Source: Oscillibacter valericigenes Sjm18-20
Lineage (GTDB): Bacteria > Bacillota > Clostridia > Oscillospirales > Oscillospiraceae
Assembly (NCBI GenBank): GCA_000283575.1
Contig: AP012044.1
Span: forward strand, 1,674,001 to 1,738,000
Length of the DNA: 64,000 nucleotides
Direction: 5' to 3'
Part shown: one piece after another, positions 16,936-25,080 of the stretch
Layout: the number at the start of each line of letters is the position of its first letter
Numbering within the stretch: the stretch's first letter is position 1
Notes under the pieces: model-generated
Seen by the model: only the letters and a program-made list of their open reading frames with translations
What the model was told of the DNA's origin: nothing
The model's database searches: none
Translations under genes and position numbers: made by a program

Positions 16936-18330
16936 GTGGACGGTACACTGATCACCTGTGAGTCGGTAACTGAGGGACATCCGGACAAAGTTTGCGACCA
17001 GATTTCAGACGGTATTCTGGATGCATATCTCCGCGCAGATCCCCAAGCGCATGTTGCTGTTGAAACGATGGTCTCTCAGAATACGGTGATGATCGCCGGC
17101 GAAGTAACCTCCAGGGAGCAGATCAACCTGCAAAGCGTTGCCCGCGGCGTAATCCGGAAAATCGGATATGTGCGGCCGGGGCTTGGATTTGATGCTGACA
17201 GCTGCCTGATTCTCACGAATGTGCACAGTCAGTCTCCCGATATTGCGATGGGCGTGAACAAGGAGACGGCGGAGCAGATTGGCGGTGGAGATCAGGGTAT
17301 TATGTACGGATATGCATGCCGCGAAACGCCGGAATTGATGCCGCTGCCCTGTGTACTGGCCCACAGGTTATGCATGAAGCTGGCGGAAGTCAGAAAAAGC
17401 GGAGAACTCCCGTGGCTCCTGCCCGACGGAAAGTCCCAGGTCACTATCCGCTATGACGGGAATGGAAGACCCGGGAGAATAACGAGTGTTGTCCTGTCCG
17501 CACAGCATGAGGATATCGGCGCAGGAATTGAAGCGGTCCGCGAAAAACTCTATGAGAACGTGATTCAAAAGGTGATTGATCCGGCACTCCTTGATGGCGA
17601 TGCAAAAATTCACATCAACCCCACCGGACGGTTTGTGGTTGGAGGGCCGGCGGGAGATGTGGGATTGACCGGCCGTAAGATTATGGTGGATACATACGGC
17701 GGAATCGGAAAGCATGGCGGCGGGGCGTTTTCCGGAAAAGATCCTACCAAAGTTGACCGGACTGCGGCCTATATGTGCCGATACGTGGCGAAAAATATTG
17801 TTTCGGCAAAATTAGCGGAGCGATGCGAGGTATCCGTTGCGTTTGTCATCGGGGGAATTCAGGCCGAAGCGGTGGCGGTCAATACGTTTGGAACGGGCGC
17901 TTTGCCGGATGATCTTTTGACGCAGCTGGTACTGGAGACCTTTTCGTTTTCCGTGGCGGACATGATCCGGACACTGGATTTGAGACAGCCTCAGTTCCAG
18001 AAGACCGCCGCCTATGGACATTTTGGACGCGAGGGGTTTGGTTGGGAGAAGACCGACCGGGCGGAGCGATTCCGCGCAAGAGCGGAATTCATCGGAAAGC
18101 GGTTGGAAAAAGTCCCCAAGGCAGCTACTTCGCAGACGCCGAAAGAAGCTGCCATTGAACACCTCATATGGAAGGCTGCCCGGGAGCTCGAGGAGGAGCG
18201 GGAACATGCACCCAAAGGGAGCGGGGCGTTTAACAGTACAGATGCCTTTGCCGTGAAAGATTCTCCTCTGATCAAAAACTGCAAGCCCTGTAGCCAGAGA
18301 TACTGGGAACAACGAAGAGAAAACAGTTGA
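16936..18330 (+). CDS. metK: S-adenosylmethionine synthetase with C-terminal extension
   Basis: Makes SAM from methionine and ATP. All MetK signatures are present: ESVTEGHPDK, GGGDQGIMYGYA, GGPAGDVGLTGRKIMVDTYGG-type loop (split here as GGPAGDVGLTGRK and MVDTYGG), and FGREGFGWEKTDR near residue 375. Housekeeping MetK ends soon after that, at about 385-400 residues; this one runs to 464. The extra 70-75 residues contain a likely amphipathic helix (AAIEHLIWKAARELEEE), a Gly-rich spacer and a basic Cys-containing end. The GTG start has AGGGAGG 8 nt upstream. A dedicated SAM source for the activase is the simple reading, and the tail may target it to the compartment (inference). Confidence 0.95.
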   Translation: MDGTLITCESVTEGHPDKVCDQISDGILDAYLRADPQAHVAVETMVSQNTVMIAGEVTSREQINLQSVARGVIRKIGYVRPGLGFDADSCLILTNVHSQSPDIAMGVNKETAEQIGGGDQGIMYGYACRETPELMPLPCVLAHRLCMKLAEVRKSGELPWLLPDGKSQVTIRYDGNGRPGRITSVVLSAQHEDIGAGIEAVREKLYENVIQKVIDPALLDGDAKIHINPTGRFVVGGPAGDVGLTGRKIMVDTYGGIGKHGGGAFSGKDPTKVDRTAAYMCRYVAKNIVSAKLAERCEVSVAFVIGGIQAEAVAVNTFGTGALPDDLLTQLVLETFSFSVADMIRTLDLRQPQFQKTAAYGHFGREGFGWEKTDRAERFRARAEFIGKRLEKVPKAATSQTPKEAAIEHLIWKAARELEEEREHAPKGSGAFNSTDAFAVKDSPLIKNCKPCSQRYWEQRRENS

Positions 18331-18389
18331 CGCGTTGATAAAAATGGATATTTCAGTAACATCTGTTTTGAATAAAGGAGTGCGTGGAA

Positions 18390-19838
18390 ATGAATATTGA
18401 TGTGGAAAGCCTGCAAAGGCTGGTGGAAAGGGCTGTCAATGAGCTCGGTGAAAAAAAGGAGAGTGTTCAGGCAGCCGTGGGAGATGGTGTTTTTGCAACC
18501 ATGGATGAAGCGGTCAAGGCATCCGCGGCTGCACAGCGGAGACTCGCGTGTTGCGGCATGGTGGACCGGGAGCATTTTGTGCAGGTGATACGGGATACGG
18601 TGCTGGACCCAAAGGTTTTGGAGGAGATCTCCTGGGATACGGTGGAGGAAACCGGGATCGGCTGCTATGAGCACAAGCTGGTCAAGAATCGGCTTGCCGC
18701 CGAGAAGACCCCCGGCACGGAGGATCTGACCACCTGGGCGTCCTCCGGCGACGATGGACTGACCATTACGGAATATTGCCCCTTCGGTGTGATTGGGGCC
18801 ATCACTCCTACCACAAACCCCACCGAGACCGTGATCTGCAATGGAATCGGAGCCATAGCGGGCGGCAATACCATTGTGTTCAGCCCTCACCCGCGGGCAA
18901 AGAACGTCACATTGAAGCTGGTTCGCCTGCTCAATCATGCGCTGGCGGCAGCCGGAGCCCCGGGAAATCTGATTGTAACAGTGGCAGAGCCCTCCATTGA
19001 AAACACAAATGCCATGATGAAGCACCCGGAAGTGCGGATGCTGGTTGCAACCGGAGGACCAGGGATTGTAAAAATGGTGCTCTCCAGCGGAAAAAAAGCG
19101 ATTGGCGCAGGCGCAGGCAATCCGCCGGTGGTGGTGGATGAGACAGCCAACATTCCCAAGGCGGCAAAGGATATCATTGACGGCTGTTCCTTTGACAACA
19201 ATGTACCCTGCATTGCGGAGAAGGAAGTTTTTGCGGTTGCATCCATCTGTGACCGCCTGATCGCTTGCATGCAGGAGTGCGGCGGATATCTTCTGACCGA
19301 TCTGGAAGAGATTCAGCGCCTTGTGGAACTGACCACTAAGGACAACGGGGCCCCCAAAGTGGAATTCGTGGGAAAAAGCGCAAAGTACATTCTTGGAAAG
19401 CTGGGCGTAGAGGCTCCCTCGGATACCCGCGTGATTTTGATGGAGACCGACCGAAACCACCATTTCGTGACGGAAGAAATGCTGATGCCCATTTTGCCTG
19501 TGGTTCGGGTAAAGAATGCCGATGAGGCCATCCAGTGCGCGTTGGTTGCGGAACACGGAAATCGGCATACCGCCATGATCCATTCCACGAATGTAGTGAA
19601 TATGACCAAGATGGCCCAGCTTTTGGAGACCACGATCTTTGTAAAAAACGGCCCGTCTTATACGGGAATTGGTGCCGGCGGCCAGGGCTATGCCACATTT
19701 ACAATCGCCGGTCCTACGGGAGAGGGCCTGACATCCCCTAAATCTTTCTGCCGGGTACGCAGGTGCGCCATGAAAGAGGGGTTCCATATCCGTACAAAGT
19801 CGCAGGCATACTTTGGGAATCCCCCCGCTGTTTCGTAA
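18390..19838 (+). CDS. pduP: CoA-acylating aldehyde dehydrogenase (PduP-like)
   Basis: 482 residues. Converts the pathway aldehyde plus CoA and NAD+ to acyl-CoA. The catalytic Cys is C274 in NNVPCIAEKE, and the NAD-binding block is PFGVIGAITPTTNPTET. Residues about 3-18 (IDVESLQRLVERAVNEL) form an amphipathic helix joined by a flexible linker, the classical encapsulation peptide of PduP. AAAGGAG lies 9 nt before ATG 18390; an upstream GTG at 18384 is less likely. Placed between metK and the tailed BMC-H gene. Confidence 0.95.
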   Translation: MNIDVESLQRLVERAVNELGEKKESVQAAVGDGVFATMDEAVKASAAAQRRLACCGMVDREHFVQVIRDTVLDPKVLEEISWDTVEETGIGCYEHKLVKNRLAAEKTPGTEDLTTWASSGDDGLTITEYCPFGVIGAITPTTNPTETVICNGIGAIAGGNTIVFSPHPRAKNVTLKLVRLLNHALAAAGAPGNLIVTVAEPSIENTNAMMKHPEVRMLVATGGPGIVKMVLSSGKKAIGAGAGNPPVVVDETANIPKAAKDIIDGCSFDNNVPCIAEKEVFAVASICDRLIACMQECGGYLLTDLEEIQRLVELTTKDNGAPKVEFVGKSAKYILGKLGVEAPSDTRVILMETDRNHHFVTEEMLMPILPVVRVKNADEAIQCALVAEHGNRHTAMIHSTNVVNMTKMAQLLETTIFVKNGPSYTGIGAGGQGYATFTIAGPTGEGLTSPKSFCRVRRCAMKEGFHIRTKSQAYFGNPPAVS

Positions 19839-19849
19839 GGAGATGACCC

Positions 19850-20578
19850 ATGATACAGATGAGTTTGGGACTGATTGAGACGATTGGTCTGGCTGCGGCA
19901 ATCGAAGCTGCCGACACGGCTGTAAAATCTGCAAATGTACGGCTGGTTGGCTATGAGCTTGCCAGAGGAGCGGGCATGACTACTGTGAAAATTGAGGGAG
20001 ATGTAGGCGCTGTAAAAGCCGCGGTTTCCGCCGCCGCCGCATCTGCGGCAAAGGTTGGCAAAGTTGTCAGCGCCCATGTGATTGCAAGACCGGCCGGTGA
20101 GCTTGGAGGAATGATTCGCAGTGAGGATACGGTAGGTAATCGGCGGATCGCGGCTCAGACGGCGGAATCCGAGAAGACTTCGGCCGAATCGAAGAGTGGA
20201 CCTTCCAAAGCCGATTCAAAACCCGAGCTGTTCCAGCCGGAGCCTGAACCGGAGCTGCCTCATCCGGAGCCTGAACCGGAGCTGCCTCAGCCGGAGCCGA
20301 AGCCCGCGTTGCCTCATCCGGAGCCGGAACCCGAGCAGCCCCAGCCGGAGCCGGAACCCGAGCAGCCCCAGCCGGGGCCGGAACCCGAGCTGCCCCATCC
20401 CGAGCCTGAGCTGCCTCAGCCGGAGCCGGAACCCGTGCTGCCTCAGCCGGAGCCGAAGCCCGCGTTGCCTCATCCGGAGTCCGACGCGTCCAAACTTACA
20501 CCAAAGCCGAGGAAAGCCCGATCTTCTAAAAAAACGGGCGGATCAAAACCAGGACCAAAGACGAAAGAATCCAAGTGA
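19850..20578 (+). CDS. BMC-H shell protein with a long Pro-Glu repeat and basic tail
   Basis: 242 residues. Residues 1-88 are a normal BMC domain ([20 protein letters not shown] ... VEGD-type core [11 protein letters not shown]). A charged linker (89-124) leads to about 85 residues of repeats built from [10 protein letters not shown] and PEPKPALPH units (125-210), then a Lys/Arg-rich end (211-242; [18 protein letters not shown]). BMC hexamers normally end at about 90-100 residues. An acidic, extended, then strongly basic tail suggests a spacer that projects from the shell and binds something anionic. The DNA repeats are also near-identical, so unit number may vary between strains. AAGGAGA precedes the ATG. 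Confidence 0.93.
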   Translation: MIQMSLGLIETIGLAAAIEAADTAVKSANVRLVGYELARGAGMTTVKIEGDVGAVKAAVSAAAASAAKVGKVVSAHVIARPAGELGGMIRSEDTVGNRRIAAQTAESEKTSAESKSGPSKADSKPELFQPEPEPELPHPEPEPELPQPEPKPALPHPEPEPEQPQPEPEPEQPQPGPEPELPHPEPELPQPEPEPVLPQPEPKPALPHPESDASKLTPKPRKARSSKKTGGSKPGPKTKESK

Positions 20579-20630
20579 TCCAGGAAAAATCTGCAAAGTA
20601 AAGCGATGACTGGAGTAAGGAACTGATACC

Positions 20631-21284
20631 ATGACTGATTGTGAAATGAGCATCATGCTGGCTTCCGTATTTCGAAAGCTGGAAAAAGAAGGATTTCTGA
20701 AAAAACCGATTAACAGCCCCATCCGGATTGGCGTTTCAAACCGGCATGTACATTTGGATCGTAATGCGATGGATATGCTTTTTGGAACAGACAGTGCGCT
20801 TACCCGGCGCAACAATCTGGGGCAGCCGGGGCAATATGCCTCCGAGGAAACGCTGACGCTGCGCGGTCCCAAGGGAGAGATTAAGCGCGTGCGTGTGTTG
20901 GGACCGCTTCGCGCAAAGTGCCAAGTCGAGATTACCGTCAGCGACGGCTATCGGCTCGGCGTGGAAGCGCCAGTGCGGGATTCGGGGGATCTGGAGGGGA
21001 CTCCGGGGCTGGAATTGATTGGACCCAAGGGCTCGCTGACACTGGAAAAGGGCGTGATTGTGGCGGGCAGGCATGTCCATATGACTCCGCTGGATGCCGC
21101 AATTTACGGAGTTAAGGACCGGGATCTTGTGTCTGTGGAGATTGCTGGCCCCCGGGGGGCGCTGCTGAGAAATGTCTTGATCCGCGTCAGTGATACCGCT
21201 GGTCTGGAGATGCACATCGATGTCGAGGAGGCAAATGCCCTTGGCGTGAAAAACGGGATGCCGGGGGAGATTGTAATTGGCTAA
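20631..21284 (+). CDS. pduL: Phosphotransacylase PduL
   Basis: 217 residues. Converts acyl-CoA to acyl-phosphate and frees CoA inside the compartment. The two beta-barrel PduL repeats are visible, each with a zinc-binding His motif: VSNRHVHLD (about 37-45) and AGRHVHMTPLDA (about 142-153). The first 25 residues (MSIMLASVFRKLEKEGFL) look like the N-terminal encapsulation helix usual for PduL. It lies 52 bp after the tailed shell protein. No acetate or propionate kinase gene is in the locus, so ATP recovery would use a host kinase. Confidence 0.95.
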   Translation: MTDCEMSIMLASVFRKLEKEGFLKKPINSPIRIGVSNRHVHLDRNAMDMLFGTDSALTRRNNLGQPGQYASEETLTLRGPKGEIKRVRVLGPLRAKCQVEITVSDGYRLGVEAPVRDSGDLEGTPGLELIGPKGSLTLEKGVIVAGRHVHMTPLDAAIYGVKDRDLVSVEIAGPRGALLRNVLIRVSDTAGLEMHIDVEEANALGVKNGMPGEIVIG

Positions 21285-21320
21285 GGCTGAAACCTCTCAC
21301 GGAAAATGAGGAAATGAAGC

Positions 21321-22151
21321 ATGTTGAAGGAGTTACACGCGGCCAATAAAGTTCTGCTGGAGTTTCAAAGGCTGATTGAAGAGAAGACCTGCAACCCGTG
21401 GAAAGGAAATCTGAGGACGGGAGTGGATCTGGGAACGGCAAATATTGTGCTTGCCGTGGTAGACAGTCATAACCGGCCCATTGCCGGAGCAAGTTGCCCC
21501 TCTACCGTTGTAAAAGACGGGATTGTGGTTGATTATTTGGGTGCCATCCGCGCCGTCAGGCAGCTGAAGGAAGAGCTGGAGTCACGGCTTGGGACGGCTT
21601 TGACTCATGCGGCGGCTGCAATCCCCCCGGGAGTGAATCCCGGAAGTGTACGTGCCATTGGAAATGTGGTGGAGAGCAGTGATTTTATCCTTACCGGGAT
21701 TGTCGATGAGCCCACCGCGGCCGCCGATGCACTGGGAATTGAGTCCGGAGCGGTGGTGGATGTTGGCGGAGGCACGACGGGAATCAGCATTATCGAGCAG
21801 GGAAAAGTGGTTTTTTCCGGCGATGAACCCACGGGAGGAACCCACATGACGTTGGTCCTTTCCGGCGCTTTTAGTCTGGATATTGCCGAGGCGGAGCAAT
21901 TAAAGAAAGACGGAGCCAAAGAATCGGAAGTCTTTGACGCTGTAAAACCTGTCGTTGAAAAAATGGCGGCAATTGTGAAGGGATACGTCTCCAAACGGCC
22001 GGTTGAATCGGTTTACGTTGTGGGTGGCGCGTGTTCCTTCCGGCAGTTTGAAAATGTGTTTGAGAAATATCTTGGAATTCCGGTCGTCAAGCCCGCCGCG
22101 CCGCTTCTGGTCACCCCATTGGGCATTGCCATGAACTGCAAATTTGATTAA
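21321..22151 (+). CDS. eutJ: EutJ-like Hsp70-family protein
   Basis: 276 residues of an actin/Hsp70-type ATPase fold: VDLGTANIVLAVVD (phosphate 1), AAAAIPPGV, GIVDEPTAAADALGIE and VDVGGGTTGISI (phosphate 2), and VVGGACSF (adenosine). EutJ is widespread in ethanolamine and glycyl-radical compartments and is thought to act as a chaperone or reactivation factor; its exact role is unproven. GAGGAAATG precedes the ATG at 21321. It is 11 bp from eutN. Confidence 0.93.
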   Translation: MLKELHAANKVLLEFQRLIEEKTCNPWKGNLRTGVDLGTANIVLAVVDSHNRPIAGASCPSTVVKDGIVVDYLGAIRAVRQLKEELESRLGTALTHAAAAIPPGVNPGSVRAIGNVVESSDFILTGIVDEPTAAADALGIESGAVVDVGGGTTGISIIEQGKVVFSGDEPTGGTHMTLVLSGAFSLDIAEAEQLKKDGAKESEVFDAVKPVVEKMAAIVKGYVSKRPVESVYVVGGACSFRQFENVFEKYLGIPVVKPAAPLLVTPLGIAMNCKFD

Positions 22152-22162
22152 GGGGGGAAGGT

Positions 22163-22426
22163 ATGTACCTTGCAAGAGTGATTGGGAATGTGGTTTCCAC
22201 AAGTAAAAATGAAAAGCTGATTGGCATGAAGCTGATGGTCGTGGAGTTCCTTGGAAAAAATCAGGTGCCCACGGATCATACGGAGATTTCTGTGGACTCC
22301 TGCGGCGCGGGGATTGGGGAGACCGTCATCGTGTGCAAGGGGAGCACAGCCAGGGGAATTTTCGGCGGCGAGGCTCCTGTGGACAGCGCCATTGTGGGTA
22401 TTATTGATACGGTTGAAACCGTTTGA
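22163..22426 (+). CDS. eutN: Pentameric vertex protein (BMC-P, EutN/CcmL)
   Basis: 87 residues, complete: MYLARVIGNVVSTSK, then GAGIGETVIVCKGSTAR and VDSAIVGIID. This family forms pentamers that close the vertices of the polyhedral shell. The only BMC-P gene in the locus. The 129 bp to the next gene holds only a short AAGC/GCTT hairpin. Confidence 0.95.
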   Translation: MYLARVIGNVVSTSKNEKLIGMKLMVVEFLGKNQVPTDHTEISVDSCGAGIGETVIVCKGSTARGIFGGEAPVDSAIVGIIDTVETV

Positions 22427-22555
22427 AATGAAAGCTTTCCGGCATGCTTTCAAACCAATAAAAACGCAAAAAGCAACCCCCGCAAATTAGCTGGCTAAAA
22501 TTTCGAATTCAGAAAAACTCTGATTAAATTTAATTGGAATGAGAGGAACTTTAAG

Positions 22556-23455
22556 ATGGATATTTTAGCACTGATTGCCGCATTCGGCGGAGGCACCATC
22601 GGAGCGTATATGGGAGCATTGCCGGCGTTCATCATGACAGGAGTCTTCGCACTGGCCGGAGGAATTGCGACTGCGGCCGGAGCACCTGCGGATATCGCAG
22701 TCGGAAACTTTGCATTCGGCGCTTTCCTGGGCCCCCATGTCGCATTTGCCGGCGGAGTCGCGGCAGCGGCCTATGCCGGGAGGAAAAAGAAGCTGGAGTG
22801 CGGCGCGGATATTCTCTCCAGCCTGAATGGACTCGGCTCCCCGGATGTTCTCCTTGTCGGCGGTGTCTTTGGCGTACTTGGCTTTCTGATCTGGTATCTG
22901 GTGGGGCTCACATCATTTGGCACCATCACGGATAGACCCGGTTTCACGGTATTTGTGTTGGCCGTTATTTCACGTCTTGTATTTGGCTCCTCCGGTTTGA
23001 CCGGAAAATATACCGGCTCGGAAAAGCGTCAATGGATCAGCAGTGGAACTGGTATGGCCAACAATATTGTTCTGGGCGGGGGCATCGGCATCGCGGTGAG
23101 CTTTCTGGCCGCTTCCCTGGCCGCAAACGGCGCGTCCAATACCGTCATGGGAATTTTCCCGATCATTTGCTTCGGATTTTCCGCGATTACTCTAATCTTC
23201 ACACAGACGGGATTTGCCTGTCCGGCCACGCACCACATTACGCTGCCGTCCGCGCTTGCGGCGGTTGCCGGCATCGCCGCGTGGGGCTCGACGGGCGCTC
23301 TGCTTGGCGTGCTGCTCGGAATTGTCAGCGCCGTCTTTGGAGATTTCATCGCCAAGACACTCAACAGCTATTGCGACTCGCATATTGATCCTCCGGCAAC
23401 CACAATTTTTGTCATGACGTGTGTGGTCTCGCTGATTAAAATGGCGATTTTGTAA
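22556..23455 (+). CDS. Polytopic membrane protein, candidate substrate or product transporter
   Basis: 299 residues with about eight hydrophobic segments rich in Gly/Ala (FGGGTIGAYMGALPAF, GFLIWYLVGLTSFG, ALLGVLLGIVSAVFGDFIA). It has no signal peptide distinct from the first helix. I know this as an uncharacterised clostridial membrane family, not an assigned transporter. Its place inside the BMC operon between vertex and shell genes suggests uptake of the diol, release of product or membrane anchoring (inference). ATG 22556 follows GAGAGGAAC. Confidence 0.75.
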   Translation: MDILALIAAFGGGTIGAYMGALPAFIMTGVFALAGGIATAAGAPADIAVGNFAFGAFLGPHVAFAGGVAAAAYAGRKKKLECGADILSSLNGLGSPDVLLVGGVFGVLGFLIWYLVGLTSFGTITDRPGFTVFVLAVISRLVFGSSGLTGKYTGSEKRQWISSGTGMANNIVLGGGIGIAVSFLAASLAANGASNTVMGIFPIICFGFSAITLIFTQTGFACPATHHITLPSALAAVAGIAAWGSTGALLGVLLGIVSAVFGDFIAKTLNSYCDSHIDPPATTIFVMTCVVSLIKMAIL

Positions 23456-23512
23456 GGAAGCGCGGCTCTATACATACGCGATTAAATTTTAGAGTTTATC
23501 CCACTATATGAA

Positions 23513-23540
23513 CGCGGGGAAGGGCATACCCTTCCCCGCG
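23513..23540 (+). promoter_or_regulatory. Perfect GC-rich hairpin before the PduU/EutS gene
   Basis: CGCGGGGAAGGG pairs with CCCTTCCCCGCG around a 4-nt loop (12 bp, no mismatch) and has no T-tract. It lies 34 bp before the shell gene start, so it may protect or attenuate the downstream message. Confidence 0.6.
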
Positions 23541-23573
23541 GCATATAACCCGGCGGAGCGTGGAGGAGAACAT

Positions 23574-23957
23574 ATGGAATCTACCGAGCAGACAAAGGAC
23601 AGAGACGGCAGGAAAGTCAGAATTGTTCAGGAACTGGTACCCGGGAAACAGGTGACGCTGGCGCACATTATCGCCCGACCGAAGCCAATTGTCTATCAAA
23701 AGCTGGGACTTGACCCAAAGGTGGACTATGAGCAGTCCGCGATCGCAATTTTGAGCATGACTCCGTCTGAAATATCGATTATTGCGGGAGACATCGCCCT
23801 CAAAACCGCCGATATCGACGTGGGATTCATCGACCGTTTCAGCGGATCGCTGATTTTTACGGGAAGAGTCTCGGCGGTCACCTCAGCGGTGAGGGGAATC
23901 CTTACATATTTAAAGAGCAAGCTGGGGTTTGAGATCTGTGAGATTACCACAACGTGA
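23574..23957 (+). CDS. pduU: Circularly permuted BMC-H shell protein (PduU/EutS)
   Basis: 127 residues. RIVQELVPGKQVTLAHIIAR, then LGLDPKVDYEQSAIAILSMT and VGFIDRFSGSLIFTG are the PduU/EutS signature, with an extra N-terminal beta-barrel segment that caps the pore. A charged N-terminal stretch of about 18 residues (ESTEQTKDRDGRK) is longer than usual. GGAGGA lies 6 nt before ATG 23574, which decides the start over upstream in-frame options. Confidence 0.94.
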   Translation: MESTEQTKDRDGRKVRIVQELVPGKQVTLAHIIARPKPIVYQKLGLDPKVDYEQSAIAILSMTPSEISIIAGDIALKTADIDVGFIDRFSGSLIFTGRVSAVTSAVRGILTYLKSKLGFEICEITTT

Positions 23958-23971
23958 GGGATCTGGAAGCT

Positions 23972-24505
23972 ATGAAGAAAATCATCCTGATGGGGAGAAG
24001 TGAATGCGGAAAAACGACTCTCACGCAGGCACTGCGCGGGGATGTAATTACCTATCAGAAGACGCAGTATATCAATCATTACGACGTAATTATCGACACA
24101 CCCGGAGAATACGCGGAAAACCATGTGCTATCCAGGGCTCTGGCACTTTATACATATGAGGCTGATGTTGTGGGGCTGCTTTTAAGCGCCATGGAGCCCT
24201 ATTCTTTATATCCGCCCTGCGTAACCAGTGCCTGCAATCGCCCGGTGATTGGAATTGTTACGCAGATTGACCGATGCAATGGGAATCGGGAGCGGGCGCG
24301 CCGCTGGCTTGAACTGGCCGGCTGCAAACCGATTTTTTCAGTCAGCTCCTATACCGGGGAAGGAATCTGGTCGATTCTTGACTATCTCCGCGAAGAGGGC
24401 GACGTGCTTCCGTGGGACACGCGGGATGAGGCCGAGAGAACGAGGTGTGTTCGTTCCGATAAGAACTGCCTACCCAATTCTGAATTGAGCTTGAAAAGCA
24501 GGTGA
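23972..24505 (+). CDS. eutP: EutP/PduV-like small P-loop GTPase
   Basis: 177 residues with Walker A GRSECGKTTL, DTPGEYAEN (switch II/G3), and TQIDRC (NKxD-like, altered). Relatives associate with microcompartments and may position or regulate them. ATG 23972 begins the conserved MKKIILMG; a GTG at 23954 overlapping the previous stop is possible. The Cys-containing C-terminal 30 residues after the fold are unusual. Confidence 0.9.
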   Translation: MKKIILMGRSECGKTTLTQALRGDVITYQKTQYINHYDVIIDTPGEYAENHVLSRALALYTYEADVVGLLLSAMEPYSLYPPCVTSACNRPVIGIVTQIDRCNGNRERARRWLELAGCKPIFSVSSYTGEGIWSILDYLREEGDVLPWDTRDEAERTRCVRSDKNCLPNSELSLKSR

Positions 24506-24511
24506 GAGGGC

Positions 24512-24823
24512 ATGCTAACCATACAAGTCATTCGCAGTCCGTCCAAGGGAACCATACGAATCCTTTCGCGAAAGATTCATGACGAGCAGGTAAGAGCGAT
24601 CCTGCAAAAGAACCTGGCGGATGCGGTCGGCCTTATCCAGGGACCGCTGGCAGAGATGATTGTTGCGGGAAATATTGCTGAAAAGGCGGCAAATGTTGAG
24701 ATTGCCGAACTTATGGGGAATTGCCCCCAACATATTACAGTGATTGGGATCTTCGGTGAGACTTCTGCCGTACTGGAGGCCACCAAAGCGGTCCGAAACT
24801 GGGCTGATCATGAAGGCAAATAG
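24512..24823 (+). CDS. Divergent BMC-domain protein with N-terminal extension
   Basis: 103 residues. A BMC fold begins near residue 37 (DAVGLIQGPLAEMIVAGNIA, then EKAANVEIAELMGNCPQ and ETSAVLEATKAV). It is preceded by about 35 residues (VIRSPSKGTIRILSRKI ...) not found in standard hexamers. The pore-loop region lacks the usual GSG-type motif. It closes the operon and ends in TAG. Could be a minor shell tile or an adaptor. Confidence 0.8.
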   Translation: MLTIQVIRSPSKGTIRILSRKIHDEQVRAILQKNLADAVGLIQGPLAEMIVAGNIAEKAANVEIAELMGNCPQHITVIGIFGETSAVLEATKAVRNWADHEGK

Positions 24824-24902
24824 AATCAAGCTTTTTGCAGAATTGTGCATATTCCCAATATATTAAGCTCTTTTACTCATAAAAAAATCTAAGAAAGCAC
24901 GA

Positions 24903-24949
24903 AAAAGTGCGGTTTCGCAAGGCACGTTGCCGGGCGAAGCCGCGCTTTT
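24903..24949. terminator. Terminator of the microcompartment operon
   Basis: AAAAGTGCGGTTTCGC pairs with GCGAAGCCGCGCTTTT (16 bp with two G-T pairs) around a 15-nt loop. A/T runs on both sides make it bidirectional. It lies 80 bp after the last BMC gene. The remaining 24,950-25,080 holds no gene and is presumably the recombinase arm region of the island end. Confidence 0.85.
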
Positions 24950-25080
24950 CATATAGAGACTGTGTGATATCCATGATTGAGATTGATTGGGCTGGGCAGC
25001 AGGACAGCAGGTCAGGGGGTATCGATCCCTGCTTTGCAAACCCCTTGAGCTTCTCCGATGCTTATGACATGCTGGGCTAA

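Noticed and set aside
20216..20473. A minus-strand Arg/Leu repeat protein opposite the Pro-Glu tail
   Set aside because: It is the mirror of a low-complexity repeat in the real plus-strand BMC gene, with no ribosome site.
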